Origin: Actinoplanes sp. M2I2
GTDB taxonomy: Bacteria; Actinomycetota; Actinomycetes; Mycobacteriales; Micromonosporaceae
Assembly: GCF_023544445.1 (NCBI RefSeq)
Contig: NZ_JALPVJ010000004.1
Span: 372,001 to 436,000 of the forward strand
Reading direction: 5' to 3'
Length of the DNA: 64,000 nucleotides
Shown: one piece after another, positions 41,878-51,199 of the stretch
Numbering within the stretch: the first letter of the stretch is position 1
How the letters are laid out: each line of letters opens with the position of its first letter
Translations under genes and position numbers: made by a program
Notes under the pieces: model-generated
Told to the model about the DNA's origin: nothing
The model's database searches: none
What the model saw: only the letters and a program-made list of their open reading frames with translations

Positions 41878-42480
41878 TCAGTCGGATGGCGCTCGGTCCA
41901 CTCGGATGAGTCGGCGCGCGAGCTCGATCAGGTGTGCGCGGTATCGGGCGCGGAGCTCGGGAGTGATTTCCTCGTCGAGCACCATGCGGGTGATCTGCGG
42001 TGCGGCGACGAACCAGCTCACCAGGGCCATCATCGACAGGACGACGAACGAGGGTGCAAGTGACCCGTCGACCAGCCCCGCGGACTGCGCCTCGACGACC
42101 GCACTGGTCTTGCTCGCGTAGTGGTCGCGCCGTTCCGCGAAGTCCGGAGCCGCATCGGGGGCGAAGTGCAGGGCCTCCTGCGACACCAGCCGCAAGACGT
42201 CCGGGTTCGCTGTCATGAAGTCGAACAGGTCGCCCACGAATGTCTCGACGCTTTCCGGACGGAGGACGACGGCTTCCGCCAGCTGCGTCATCCGTGCCCG
42301 CAGAACGGCCGCGAACAGCGTCTCCTTGTCTCCGAAGTAGGAGTAGATCAGCGCTTTGCTGCTGTCCGCGTTAGCCGCGATCCGGTCGACCCGAGCACCC
42401 GCGATCCCGTAGGTCGCGAACTCGGCTGTGGCGGCCCGGAAGATCCGCGCCGTGGTCTCCGCCCTGTCGTACTTGGCCAT
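41878..42480 (-). CDS. TetR-family transcriptional regulator
   Basis: 200 residues. The N-terminal helix-turn-helix is canonical: 'RIFRAATAEFATYGIAGARVDRIAANADSSKALIYSYFGDKETLFAAVL' spans residues 12-60. The C-terminal ligand domain is helical and unclassified. It lies 291 bp downstream of, and in the same direction as, an MFS transporter whose promoter holds a TetR-like palindrome; this is the usual repressor-efflux pairing. The ribosome site GGAAGGTGAGG precedes the ATG. The inducer is unknown. Confidence 0.9.
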   Translation of the reverse strand: MAKYDRAETTARIFRAATAEFATYGIAGARVDRIAANADSSKALIYSYFGDKETLFAAVLRARMTQLAEAVVLRPESVETFVGDLFDFMTANPDVLRLVSQEALHFAPDAAPDFAERRDHYASKTSAVVEAQSAGLVDGSLAPSFVVLSMMALVSWFVAAPQITRMVLDEEITPELRARYRAHLIELARRLIRVDRAPSD

Positions 42481-42771
42481 GCCTCACCTTCCCGAGAATG
42501 CTGGACTGCCCGTGACAGGAGTCGGTCCCTGGGCGGCCGCCCGCTTTCGTATCCGCGCCCGGCGCAGAACCAGGCCGTGGAGCCGCCGAACGGGGACAGC
42601 ACGATGACGACGGTTCACGCAGCGGCGCGGTATCGCCCCGTCCAGTGTCCCGCCAGGCTTGCCAGCGCGCTCGCACCAGAGGCCACCACAGCTACCAGAA
42701 CCACCACGTGCATTGCTCCGTTGGGTCGGCGACCACGCTCGCGGTATCCGCGAGCACGGTCGGACGGGCGC

Positions 42772-43995
42772 TCATACCACCGGGCTGACGGACATCGACG
42801 GGCCGCGGCCCGCGGCGCGTCGGTCCCACAAGGACGACGTCAGCCACACCACGCCGGCGAGGGCGGCCAGGACGACACCGATCTCGCCGACGCCGGTCAT
42901 CCCATCTCGGTCGAAGGCGATCGAGCCCAGGGCTGCGCCGAGCGAGCCACCGAGGAACACCGCGGTCATGAACATGGTGTTCGCCTGCGCCGCGCTTCCC
43001 GGGTTCGCCAGCAGCACGCGACTCTGATTCGCGGACTGCAGGACCTGGTTGGCCCAGGTGAGCAGGAACACCGATGGGGCGAAAAGCCAGATCAGCCGGT
43101 TGTCGACCGTAGCGCTCGACAGAGCAGCGATCAGCACGACGATCGCGGTGGTCACCGCCCGCCGGCTTCCCCAACGCTGGACCGCTCGTGCGGCGACCAG
43201 CGTCACCACGCCGGCAGCTATGCCCACCAGCCCGAACAAGCCGGCGGCGGCGACGCTCCAATGCACCGATGGGCCGGTCAGGTGCAGCACCATCACGGTC
43301 CAGACCGCGTTGAACGCCGCGAACCCGAAGAACTGCATGATCGCGCTCTCGAGCAGGACCCGGCTGGTACCGAGCCGACGCACCGTCGACAGCAGGATCC
43401 GGTGGTAGGCGATGCGGTCGGCGACGGGCAGGTCGTTCGGGATGACCCGCCGGATCAGCGGCAGGCACAGCACGACGAACAGCGCGAAGAGCAGCAGGAC
43501 GCCGCGCCAGCCGATGAGCGCGCCGAGCAGGCCGGCCACGATGCGACCACCGAAGATCCCGATGAGCAGGGATCCGACCAGAACCGAGGTGGTCGAATGC
43601 TTGGCGTCGGCCGGCGCCAGCTTGGCCGCGGTGGGAATGATCAGCTGAGCGATGTTGGCCACCAGCCCCACGACAAAGAAGCCTGCTGCGACCGAGCCCG
43701 TTGCCGGGAGAGCGGCCGTCGTGACGAGTCCCGCGGCAAGCAATGCCATCTGAAGGGTGATCTGCGAGCGCGGCTGGAAATGGTCGGCGAGCGGTACGAA
43801 CAGAAAGATGCCGAGCGCGTAGCCGAGTTGCACCGCTGTAGCGATCGAACTGGCGCCCGCCGTCGAGGCGCCGAGCTGACTGATGAAGTCGGTCAGCAGC
43901 GGTTGGGGGAGATAGATCGTACTGACGGCGACGGCGGTCACCGTGGCGAGGACGGCGAGGGATGGCCCCCACCGCCGGGTCGAGTCGGAAGTCAT
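42772..43995 (-). CDS. MFS transporter
   Basis: 407 residues, twelve predicted membrane helices. Typical MFS features are the loop 2-3 motif region 'VPLADHFQPRSQITLQM' and the equivalent 'AARAVQRWGSRRAVTTA' in the second half. The overall sequence resembles the YnfM/arabinose-efflux branch, proton-driven exporters of drugs or sugars. Substrate not determinable. The promoter overlaps a CTGACTAGTCAG palindrome, and a TetR regulator gene follows on the same strand. Confidence 0.88.
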   Translation of the reverse strand: MTSDSTRRWGPSLAVLATVTAVAVSTIYLPQPLLTDFISQLGASTAGASSIATAVQLGYALGIFLFVPLADHFQPRSQITLQMALLAAGLVTTAALPATGSVAAGFFVVGLVANIAQLIIPTAAKLAPADAKHSTTSVLVGSLLIGIFGGRIVAGLLGALIGWRGVLLLFALFVVLCLPLIRRVIPNDLPVADRIAYHRILLSTVRRLGTSRVLLESAIMQFFGFAAFNAVWTVMVLHLTGPSVHWSVAAAGLFGLVGIAAGVVTLVAARAVQRWGSRRAVTTAIVVLIAALSSATVDNRLIWLFAPSVFLLTWANQVLQSANQSRVLLANPGSAAQANTMFMTAVFLGGSLGAALGSIAFDRDGMTGVGEIGVVLAALAGVVWLTSSLWDRRAAGRGPSMSVSPVV

Positions 43996-44008
43996 GCGCC
44001 CCTTCTTT

Positions 44009-44020
44009 CTGACTAGTCAG
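44009..44020. promoter_or_regulatory. TetR-type operator before the MFS gene
   Basis: CTGACTAGTCAG is a perfect 12-bp palindrome, extended to 9 of 11 matching positions per half-site (44004-44025). It lies 14 bp upstream of the MFS start, beside the unusually AT-rich TAATAAATTA, where a promoter is expected. The TetR protein encoded next to the MFS gene is the likely ligand. Confidence 0.6.
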
Positions 44021-44148
44021 TAATAAATTACTCCTCTCCGGTCAAGCGATGGCGTGCGGAACCTATGAGCTGCGTGACAAGCCGCATCTAGCGACGTTGG
44101 GTTCCGGTCGGCCGCGCTCGCGGACGCGCCGGGGGACCGGCCCGGCGG

Positions 44149-45681
44149 TCAGGCGTTGGCCGCGACCTGGTCCGCGGGCGGTGGCGGATCGAGGGGCGCG
44201 GGCGGAGCCGGGGAGCGGTCCACGCGGAATGTGCGGCGCAGGCGGCCGATCCACGGGGCGTCAGCGCCGTTGAGCGGGCCGCCGTCCGGGTCGTCGCTGT
44301 AGTTCTGGCGGACCGCGTCGAGCTCGGGCTTCCAGATCTCGCGGACCACGAGGCCGCACAGCACCGCGACCGTGATCAGGCGCAGGCTCGAGGCCAGCAC
44401 GAACGTGCCCTCGGGGATCACCGGCTTGCCGCCGGCGCCCATCAGCTCGGCGTAGAACGCTGTGAAGTAAGCGAACTCGGCGACCGTCCAGGCGATGATC
44501 GCTCCCCAGCGGGGGCGGGCCAGCACGATCAGCGGCAGCAACCAGAGCACGTACTGCTGTGACCACACCTTGCTGGTGATCAGGAACGCCGCCACGACGA
44601 GGAAGGCGAGCTGGGCCACCCTTGGCCGGCGCGGCGCCAGCCAAGCCAGCAGGCCGATCGCCGCGCAGGCCAGGCCGAACAACGCGTACGAGACCAGGTT
44701 GAGCGTCGGCACATGGTCACTCAGCCATTGGAATGGGCCCTGGTCGCCCGTGGATCCCGAGTTCCACTTGCCGTCGAAGTAGCGCCCGATGTACCAGAAC
44801 GTTCCCCAGTCGATCGGCCGTTCACTGTTCAGCCGGAAGAAGCGCAGCCAGCTTTCGTGGTACCAGTAGAAGACCGGGAAGTTGGCGACCGCCCAGCTCA
44901 CCGCCGCGGTGGCCATCGCGGCCCCCCAGGAGCGCATCGCCTTGGACCGCAAGGCCAGCACCAGCAACGGGCCGAGGATGAACAGCGGCCACAGTTTGGC
45001 CGCCCCGCCCAGCCCCAGGAAGACACCCGCCCAGGCCGGATGCTTCTTGGCCCATAGGTAAAGCCCGGCCGCGGCCAGCCCGATCGCCAAGAAGTCCCAG
45101 TTGACCGTCGCGGTGAAGAAGATGATCGGCGAGACCGCGAAGATCGCGGCGTCCCAGGGTCGACGCCGGCGCAACGCCAGGATCACCGCCGCGGTCGCCA
45201 CGGCCAGCGCGGAGAGCACGATCGCGTTGATGTTGTAGAACCACGTGCCCTGGTTGATCTCGGGGTGGGACTCGCCGTAGGCGTGCACCGGCAGCCCGAG
45301 CGCCCCCATGAAGTAGCCGGTGACCACCGGGTATTCCACCGGCCAGTCCTTGTACGGGACCGCGCCCTCGTTGAGGTGTTCCGCGTAGTACAGCGCGAGC
45401 ACGTCGGTGTAGCAGAACCGCGTGTACTGGACGTTTTGCTGCCAGTCGCCGCTCTGGCAGGGCGATTTCTGCACCCACGAGAAGGCGAGCGTCAGGCAGG
45501 TCAGCGCCATGATGATCCGCGACGCCGTCCAGAAGCGACCCCGCCTGACGTCGGACCGCACCGCGTGCGAGCCGAGCGGCCCGCCGATCGCCTCGGACAG
45601 GCCGCGCACGAAACCGTCCGACGTCGCCGTCGCGCTCGGCTTGTCGGGGCGGTCGAGGTCCTCGGACGGTTGCGTGCTCAT
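44149..45681 (-). CDS. GT87-family membrane mannosyltransferase-like protein
   Basis: 510 residues with about eleven membrane helices. The first extracytoplasmic loop contains 'CYTDVLALYYAEHLNEGAVPYKDWPVEYPVVTG' (residues 91-123), with the 'YTD' and 'EYP' acidic residues typical of DUF2029/GT87 enzymes that use polyprenyl-phosphate mannose. 'WDFLAIGLAAAGLYLWAKK' and 'GGAAKLWPLFILGPL' are further family blocks. The order GT87 - class A PBP - DUF5318 is conserved near the origin in actinobacteria. The C-terminus is a basic and Pro-rich cytoplasmic tail. Glycan product unknown. Confidence 0.8.
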   Translation of the reverse strand: MSTQPSEDLDRPDKPSATATSDGFVRGLSEAIGGPLGSHAVRSDVRRGRFWTASRIIMALTCLTLAFSWVQKSPCQSGDWQQNVQYTRFCYTDVLALYYAEHLNEGAVPYKDWPVEYPVVTGYFMGALGLPVHAYGESHPEINQGTWFYNINAIVLSALAVATAAVILALRRRRPWDAAIFAVSPIIFFTATVNWDFLAIGLAAAGLYLWAKKHPAWAGVFLGLGGAAKLWPLFILGPLLVLALRSKAMRSWGAAMATAAVSWAVANFPVFYWYHESWLRFFRLNSERPIDWGTFWYIGRYFDGKWNSGSTGDQGPFQWLSDHVPTLNLVSYALFGLACAAIGLLAWLAPRRPRVAQLAFLVVAAFLITSKVWSQQYVLWLLPLIVLARPRWGAIIAWTVAEFAYFTAFYAELMGAGGKPVIPEGTFVLASSLRLITVAVLCGLVVREIWKPELDAVRQNYSDDPDGGPLNGADAPWIGRLRRTFRVDRSPAPPAPLDPPPPADQVAANA

Positions 45682-45735
45682 GTCATGGCATCATGCCGTA
45701 CTTCGTACCGGGGACCGGGAACGACCTACGCCCAA

Positions 45736-45772
45736 AACGAACCGGCGCGCACCCCCGAGGGATGCGCGCCGG
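45736..45772 (-). terminator. Terminator after the penicillin-binding protein gene
   Basis: CCGGCGCGCA/TGCGCGCCGG (45742-45751 and 45763-45772) is a perfect 10-bp stem. On the minus strand it is followed by TTCGTTTTGG, a T-rich run, just after the stop of the PBP gene. Confidence 0.75.
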
Positions 45773-45780
45773 ACTGCGAC

Positions 45781-48618
45781 CTAGTCGCCGGCGTCCTGTG
45801 GCGTGAGGGTCGGTTGCGTGGGCAACTGCTCGGGGGTTCCGCCGCCGTCGTTGTCACCGCCGCCGTTGTCGTCCCCGCCGTCGTCACCGTCGTTGTTGCC
45901 ACCGCCGCCGTCGTTGTTGCCGCCGCCGGCATCACCGCCGTTGTTGTCCCCGCCGCCGTTGTTGTTGCCACCGCCGTTGTTGTCGCCGTTGCCGTTGTCG
46001 CCGTTCCCGTTGCCGCCACCGTTGTTCTGGTTGCAGTCGGGCCCGATGAAGCCGAGCACGCAGTCACCGCCGTTGTCCTGCGGCTTCTCGACCGGGGGCG
46101 CCTGGCCATTGGCGTAGGGGCTGTCCGGGTTGCCGGTCTCGACGCGTTCCGGGAAGTCCTCGCGCTCCAGGTCCTTCGCCTTGATCACGGCGTCGAGGAA
46201 CTTCTTCCAGATCTTCGACGGCGTGCCGGCGCCGAACATGTCGCGGCCGTTGGACTCCTTGAGCTCGACCTTGTTCTTGGCGCCGCCGACCCAGACCGTC
46301 GCGGCGAGCTGCGGCATGCCACCGACGAACCAGGTGTCACCGCTGCCCTCCTTGAACTCCCAGGTGCCGGACTTGGCGATGCCCTCCTGGCCGCCGCGCA
46401 GGTCGCGGTCGTCGACCTCGACGATCTCCTTCATCACCGACTGAAGGTTCGACATCTGCTCGGCGTTGAAGACCGGCTTACCGGCGACGTTCTCCTTGCC
46501 CACCAGCTTCTTCCGGCCGGTCTCGGGGTCGACCCGGCTCACCGACTTGATGAAGTGCGCGTCGTGGTGGACGCCGTTGCCGACGATCGTCGCGACGCCC
46601 TCGGCGTGCTCGAGGGGGACGACACGGTACTGGCCGAAGGCGACCTCGTTGTCGAAGTACCCCTTCTTCTCCCAGACGTCCTTGTCGGTCTTGGTCAGAT
46701 CGACCAGCTTGCCGTCGTCGGTGAACATGTGGCTGACGCCGGCGTCACGGGCGGCCGCGATGACCTTGTCGCGGCCGATGGCGTCCGCGATCCAGTAGAA
46801 CGGGAAGTTGTACGACTTGACCGTCGCCGTCTCCAGGTCACAGAACTTGATCTTGCCCTTACAGACAGCTCCGGGGTCGGCGCCCGCGTTGCTGATCTTC
46901 GTGCCGTTCCGGCGCAGCTTGGTGCCGTCCCAGCGCGTCTTGAAGGAGATGTCCTCCTTCAGCGCGGCGGCCAACGTGTAGATCTTGAACGTCGAGCCGG
47001 GTGACTGGCCACCGTCGATCTTCAGCGTGTCACTACGCATGTAACCGCCGTAGTCGATGCCGGTCGGATCGTCGCCGCCGTAGTAACCGAGCACGCGTCC
47101 GGTCTTCGGGTCGATGCCGATCACCGCCGCCTGGTACGACGCCGGCTTGCCGTTCATCGGGGAGCTCTCGCTCTTGCGCGAGCCCGCCTCCTCGGCCGCC
47201 TTCTGCACCGCCGGGTCGATCGTCGTCGTGACGGTCAGACCGCCCTTGTCGAACTCCTGCTGGCTGATGCCCATCTCGGCCAGCTCGGCCCGCACGTGCC
47301 GCATGATCATGCCGACCGGCTTGCCGTCGGTGCTCTTGGCGGACGAGTTCGTCGACTTCTTGACCTGGGGGTAGACGCGCTTGTCGTAGACCTGCTGAGA
47401 GATCCAGCCCATCTCCAGCATGTTCTTCATCGTGTACTCCCACCGCGCTTTCGCGTCGACGGGGTTGATGGTCGGGTCGTATCCCTTGTGCGTCGCCGTG
47501 GGCTCCGGCTGCTTGATGATCGAGGCCAGAACAGCGGCCTCGTACGGCGTGACGGCGTTCTTCTGCCCGGCCGGCGTGGTGACCGACTTGCCGAAGTAGC
47601 CCTGCGCCGCGGCCTGGATGCCGTACCGGCCCTTGCCCAGGTAGATGTAGTTCAGGTACATGCCCATGATCTGGTCTTTGTTGTACTTGGACTCCATCTT
47701 GCGGGCGATCACGGCCTCACGGATCTTGCGGTTGTAGCTGATCTCCTTGAGGTCCGCGGCGTGCCGGGCGTACTGCTGGGTGATCGTCGACGCGCCCTGC
47801 TGATCGCCGCCGGTGAAGTTGTTCCACGCGGCGCGGACGATGCCCTTCATGTCGATGCCGTGGTGCTTGTAGAAGTTCTTGTCCTCGGCGGCGGCCACGG
47901 CGTGCTCGACGACCTTGTTGATCTGAGCCTCGGGAACGACCGTGCGGTTCTGGTCGCCGAGCTTCGCCAGGACCGAGCCCTTGGTGTCGAGGATCACGTT
48001 CGACTGGTCCTCGGTGACCGGCGAGGGCAGGTCGACATCGTCGAAGAAGTAGGTGCCGCCGACCACACCGGCCCCGAGCAGGATGACCAGCACGGCCGCC
48101 GCGGCGGTCAGGATGTTGGTGCGGCGGCGGCGCTTGGCCGCCTTGGACTTGTCCTTGCCGCCGACCGACCGGCCACCGCCGATGCTTCCCTCGTCGTCCG
48201 GGCCGAGGACCGAGGGCCCGGGGCGTACGGCCGCACGGGCGACAGTCCCCGTGCCCCGCACCGGGGCGGCGGCGCCGACCGAGGCGCGCGCACCGACGCG
48301 GGCCGACCCGACGGAGGCACGCCCGGGGACGGCCGGTCCCGGGGACGCGCTGCCCACAGAGGCGCTGCCCACGGATGCGCTGCCCACGGACGCGCTGCCC
48401 ACGGACGCGCTGCCGACCGAGGCACGGCCGGCCGGAGCCGGTCCGGCCGGAGTTGAGCCGACGGAGGCGCGACCACCGGCCCCGCGGCGGTACGCATCCG
48501 GCGCCGGCCGGGCCGATGCCGAAGGAGGAGAAGAGGACTGGTCGTCAGGCGCGGAGCTCGAGGACCCGGGCACACGGGCCCGGGCACGCGAGGACTGCGG
48601 TTCGCCGTACGAGTTCAT
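45781..48618 (-). CDS. ponA: Class A penicillin-binding protein (PonA-type)
   Basis: 945 residues. A disordered cytoplasmic head with five 'SVGSA' repeats precedes the membrane anchor 'ILTAAAAVLVILLGAGVVGG'. The glycosyltransferase-51 domain has 'AAEDKNFYKHHGID' and 'GASTITQQYAR'. The transpeptidase domain has 'GGQSPGSTFKIY' (catalytic Ser, SxxK), 'VKSYNFPFY' (SxN) and 'IAKSGTWE' (KSG). The enzyme polymerises and crosslinks peptidoglycan outside the membrane. The last ~70 residues are an Asn/Gly/Asp-rich tail of low complexity. ATG 48618 follows GAGGTGTG; a longer frame to 48786 is Arg/Ser-rich and less likely. Confidence 0.95.
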   Translation of the reverse strand: MNSYGEPQSSRARARVPGSSSSAPDDQSSSPPSASARPAPDAYRRGAGGRASVGSTPAGPAPAGRASVGSASVGSASVGSASVGSASVGSASPGPAVPGRASVGSARVGARASVGAAAPVRGTGTVARAAVRPGPSVLGPDDEGSIGGGRSVGGKDKSKAAKRRRRTNILTAAAAVLVILLGAGVVGGTYFFDDVDLPSPVTEDQSNVILDTKGSVLAKLGDQNRTVVPEAQINKVVEHAVAAAEDKNFYKHHGIDMKGIVRAAWNNFTGGDQQGASTITQQYARHAADLKEISYNRKIREAVIARKMESKYNKDQIMGMYLNYIYLGKGRYGIQAAAQGYFGKSVTTPAGQKNAVTPYEAAVLASIIKQPEPTATHKGYDPTINPVDAKARWEYTMKNMLEMGWISQQVYDKRVYPQVKKSTNSSAKSTDGKPVGMIMRHVRAELAEMGISQQEFDKGGLTVTTTIDPAVQKAAEEAGSRKSESSPMNGKPASYQAAVIGIDPKTGRVLGYYGGDDPTGIDYGGYMRSDTLKIDGGQSPGSTFKIYTLAAALKEDISFKTRWDGTKLRRNGTKISNAGADPGAVCKGKIKFCDLETATVKSYNFPFYWIADAIGRDKVIAAARDAGVSHMFTDDGKLVDLTKTDKDVWEKKGYFDNEVAFGQYRVVPLEHAEGVATIVGNGVHHDAHFIKSVSRVDPETGRKKLVGKENVAGKPVFNAEQMSNLQSVMKEIVEVDDRDLRGGQEGIAKSGTWEFKEGSGDTWFVGGMPQLAATVWVGGAKNKVELKESNGRDMFGAGTPSKIWKKFLDAVIKAKDLEREDFPERVETGNPDSPYANGQAPPVEKPQDNGGDCVLGFIGPDCNQNNGGGNGNGDNGNGDNNGGGNNNGGGDNNGGDAGGGNNDGGGGNNDGDDGGDDNGGGDNDGGGTPEQLPTQPTLTPQDAGD
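48349..48423 (-). repeat. Five tandem 15-bp repeats in the PBP gene
   Basis: Units close to GCTGCCCACGGACGC encode Ser-Val-Gly-Ser-Ala on the minus strand. Five units are contiguous, two of them identical, and further scattered VGSA/VGAR copies flank them. Such an array in the cytoplasmic head can change length by slippage without altering the reading frame. Confidence 0.8.
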
Positions 48619-48807
48619 GCGGTCACACCTCGGTCGCGGTGACGTGCGCAGGGACGACCCTGGAGGGGCCTTCGCCTGTGACGACGCGCGCGGACGATTT
48701 GGGCTGCGTACCGGCAGCCGCCCTGACGGATGTCCTGAATGACCGGCTGTGGCGCTGGATGCGCGAGCCGGTCGGGGTCGTGTCAACGGTAGCGAGATCG
48801 ATCCGCG

Positions 48808-49278
48808 TCATCGGCGGGCGTCCCATCCGTGTGACGACAACCCGGTTTCGCGGTGGCGGCCCGCGGCGGCCGAGGCGGCGATCGCCTCGACCTGATCGAG
48901 TTCGTCGGCGGTGAGCGCGTCCCGTCCGAGCAGGTATTGCTCGGCCAGGTGATTCCACGCGCAGGACTGGCACACCTCCACGACGAACACCTGGAACTCA
49001 CGCAGTGTCATCGCCAGGACGGGAAGCTCGGAAAGCTTGCGAGCCTGCCCGGCGGACTGCTTGAGCTCGTCGCCGTAGATGTAGTGAACGAGGGTCAGGT
49101 TGTCTCGACGGCAGATCGGGCACCGGTCCTCAGTCGGCTCGCCATGGAATCGAGCAGCGCTTTTGAGGTAGGGCGAGGCATCACAGACCTCGAGCGTGCC
49201 GATCTTGCCGTTGTGCACGTCGCGCAGCACTGCTCGCTTCTGTAGCGAGTAGTCGACCACCTGCCGCTGCGTTCGCAT
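48808..49278 (-). CDS. DUF5318 family protein
   Basis: 156 residues. 'RTQRQVVDYSLQKRAVLRDVHNG', 'VCDASPYLKSAARFHGEPTEDRCPICRR' (residues 31-58) and 'EVCQSCAWNHL' are the signature blocks of this actinobacterial family. The two Cys pairs (CPIC and CQSC) should form a zinc knuckle. The gene is conserved beside ponA in this lineage but has no known function. A TACTCT sequence seven bases before the ATG suggests a leaderless promoter. Confidence 0.92.
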   Translation of the reverse strand: MRTQRQVVDYSLQKRAVLRDVHNGKIGTLEVCDASPYLKSAARFHGEPTEDRCPICRRDNLTLVHYIYGDELKQSAGQARKLSELPVLAMTLREFQVFVVEVCQSCAWNHLAEQYLLGRDALTADELDQVEAIAASAAAGRHRETGLSSHGWDARR

Positions 49279-49285
49279 GGCGAAG

Positions 49286-49291
49286 AGAGTA
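49286..49291 (-). promoter_or_regulatory. -10 element for the DUF5318 gene
   Basis: TACTCT on the minus strand ends seven bases before the ATG at 49278; no ribosome site is visible, consistent with a leaderless mRNA. Confidence 0.45.
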
Positions 49292-49391
49292 CGCGGTCCA
49301 ACGGCGAGGGGCGACAGTCATCACACAGCGTGGCGGACGCGTAGCTCCTTCATGAACAGCTTGCGCACTTGTGGCAACGGATCTACGGTTG

Positions 49392-49414
49392 CGATGTATC
49401 GGGCCGATACATCG
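49392..49414. promoter_or_regulatory. PadR operator
   Basis: CGATGTATCGG, one G, CCGATACATCG: a perfect 11-bp inverted repeat with a single-base centre. PadR proteins bind palindromes built on ATGTAT/ATACAT. It ends 21 bp before the padR GTG and must overlap its promoter, so autoregulation, extending to the downstream ino1 gene, is expected. Confidence 0.75.
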
Positions 49415-49435
49415 GGGCAGACGAGGAGGTGGCCG

Positions 49436-50086
49436 GTGCTGGAACTGGCGATTCTCGGCCTCCTGCAGGAGACCCCGATGCACGGCTACGAGCTGCGCAA
49501 GGAGCTCGTGACCAAGCTGGGCACGTTCCGCGCCGCGATCAGCTACGGCACCCTCTACCCGACGCTCAAGCGACTGCAGACGGCCGGCTGGATCACCGAA
49601 ACCGAGTCCGATCCGTCGATGATCCCCCCGATGACCAGCAAACGGGGCCGCGTTGTTTACAAGATCACTGCCGATGGCAAGGAGCGGTTCGCGGACCTGC
49701 TCGCCCAGGCCGGCCCCGAGACGTACGACGACGCCGGCTTCGGTGTTCACTTCGCGTTCTTCTCCCGGACCGACCGCGCCACCCGGCTGCGCATCCTGGA
49801 GGGCCGCCGCCGGCGCATCGAGGAGCGGCGAGAGGGTCTGCGCGACGTGCTCTCCCGCGCCGCCGGCCGTCTCGACGCCTACACGCTCGAATTGCAGCGC
49901 CACGGGCTCGACGCCTGTGAGCGCGAGGTCCGCTGGCTGGAGGAGCTCATCACCAACGAGCGCTCCGGCCGGGCCCCGGCAGGATCCGCCGGGACGCTCG
50001 ACATCCCCGCCGCTGAGCAGCCACGAGAGCGAGCGGCTGAGGATGCATCCCCCGAAACCCCGCGTCCACAACAGGACCGGCCGTGA
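49436..50086 (+). CDS. PadR-family transcriptional regulator
   Basis: 216 residues. The winged helix starts at once, '[23 protein letters not shown]', residues 2-24, then '[19 protein letters not shown]' and the wing '[17 protein letters not shown]'. The C-terminal helical dimerisation part is of the long PadR-s2 type ('[20 protein letters not shown]'). GTG 49436 was chosen because GAGGAGG lies at ideal distance and the family begins with this residue. ino1 starts 20 bp after the stop. Effector unknown; the palindrome upstream is the probable binding site. Confidence 0.93.
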   Translation: MLELAILGLLQETPMHGYELRKELVTKLGTFRAAISYGTLYPTLKRLQTAGWITETESDPSMIPPMTSKRGRVVYKITADGKERFADLLAQAGPETYDDAGFGVHFAFFSRTDRATRLRILEGRRRRIEERREGLRDVLSRAAGRLDAYTLELQRHGLDACEREVRWLEELITNERSGRAPAGSAGTLDIPAAEQPRERAAEDASPETPRPQQDRP

Positions 50087-50106
50087 TGAACAAGGAGGCA
50101 AACGCG

Positions 50107-51186
50107 ATGGGCTCCGTCCGCGTCGCCATCGTCGGTGTGGGTAACTGCGCCTCGTCCCTCGTACAGGGCGTGGAGTATTACAAGAACGCCGACCCCAACG
50201 ACCGCGTCCCGGGTCTCATGCACGTGACCTTCGGCGACTACCACGTATCCGACGTGAAGTTCGTCGCGGCGTTCGATGTGGACGCCAAGAAGGTCGGCAT
50301 GGACCTGAGCGAGGCGATCGTCGCCAGCGAGAACAACACCATCAAGCTGACCGACGTGCCGCCGACCGGCGTCACCGTCCAGCGGGGGCCGACCTTCGAC
50401 GGTCTGGGCACCTACTACCGCGAGATCATCGAGGAGTCGGCGGCCGAGGCGGTCGACGTCGTGCAGGCGCTGCGCGACGCTGAGGTCGACGTGGTCGTGT
50501 CCTACCTCCCGGTGGGCTCCGAGCAGGCCGACAAGTTCTACGCCCAGGCCGCGATCGACGCGGGCTGCGGCTTCGTCAACGCGCTGCCGGTCTTCATCGC
50601 CTCCAACCCGGAGTGGGCCCAGAAGTTCGCCGACGCCGGTCTGCCGATCGTCGGGGACGACATCAAGAGCCAGGTCGGCGCGACGATCGTGCACCGTGCC
50701 CTGGCCAAGCTGTTCGAGGACCGCGGCGTCGAGCTGCTGCGTACGTACCAGCTCAACTTCGGCGGCAACATGGACTTCATGAACATGCTGGAGCGCAACC
50801 GCCTGGTCTCGAAGAAGATCTCGAAAACCCAGTCGGTGACCTCGCAGATCCCGCACGAGATGATCAAGAGCGACGTGCACATCGGCCCGTCGGACCACGT
50901 GCCGTGGCTCGACGACCGCAAGTGGGCCTACATCCGGCTCGAGGGCCGCTCGTTCGGCGACACCCCGCTGATGGCCGAGCTCAAGCTCGAGGTGTGGGAC
51001 TCGCCGAACTCGGCCGGTGTGATCATCGACGCCGTCCGCGCCGCCAAGATCGCCAAGGACCGCGGTGTCGGCGGCCCGATCCTGTCGGCCTCGTCGTACT
51101 TCATGAAGTCCCCGCCGGTGCAGTACAACGACCACGACGCCAAGGAGTCCGTCGAGGCGTTCATCCGCGGCGACATCGAGCGCTGA
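50107..51186 (+). CDS. ino1: Inositol-3-phosphate synthase
   Basis: 359 residues, actinobacterial/archaeal size. The NAD-binding loop is '[20 protein letters not shown]'. The catalytic half holds '[15 protein letters not shown]', '[11 protein letters not shown]', 'KKISKTQSV' and '[15 protein letters not shown]' region with the essential lysines. It converts glucose-6-phosphate to inositol-3-phosphate, the precursor of phosphatidylinositol, its mannosides and mycothiol. ATG 50107 is favoured because AAGGAGG ends nine bases before it. Co-transcribed with the PadR gene and followed by a strong terminator. Confidence 0.97.
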   Translation: MGSVRVAIVGVGNCASSLVQGVEYYKNADPNDRVPGLMHVTFGDYHVSDVKFVAAFDVDAKKVGMDLSEAIVASENNTIKLTDVPPTGVTVQRGPTFDGLGTYYREIIEESAAEAVDVVQALRDAEVDVVVSYLPVGSEQADKFYAQAAIDAGCGFVNALPVFIASNPEWAQKFADAGLPIVGDDIKSQVGATIVHRALAKLFEDRGVELLRTYQLNFGGNMDFMNMLERNRLVSKKISKTQSVTSQIPHEMIKSDVHIGPSDHVPWLDDRKWAYIRLEGRSFGDTPLMAELKLEVWDSPNSAGVIIDAVRAAKIAKDRGVGGPILSASSYFMKSPPVQYNDHDAKESVEAFIRGDIER

Positions 51187-51199
51187 ACCACCTGATCGA

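Noticed and set aside
41594..41909. Small plus-strand genes in the gap before tetR
   Set aside because: Overlapping frames with poor composition and no ribosome sites.
42121..44016. 631-codon plus-strand open frame opposite the TetR and MFS genes
   Set aside because: Gln/His/Arg/Asp-rich composition without motifs is the usual shadow of a high-GC gene; both minus-strand products are clear family members.
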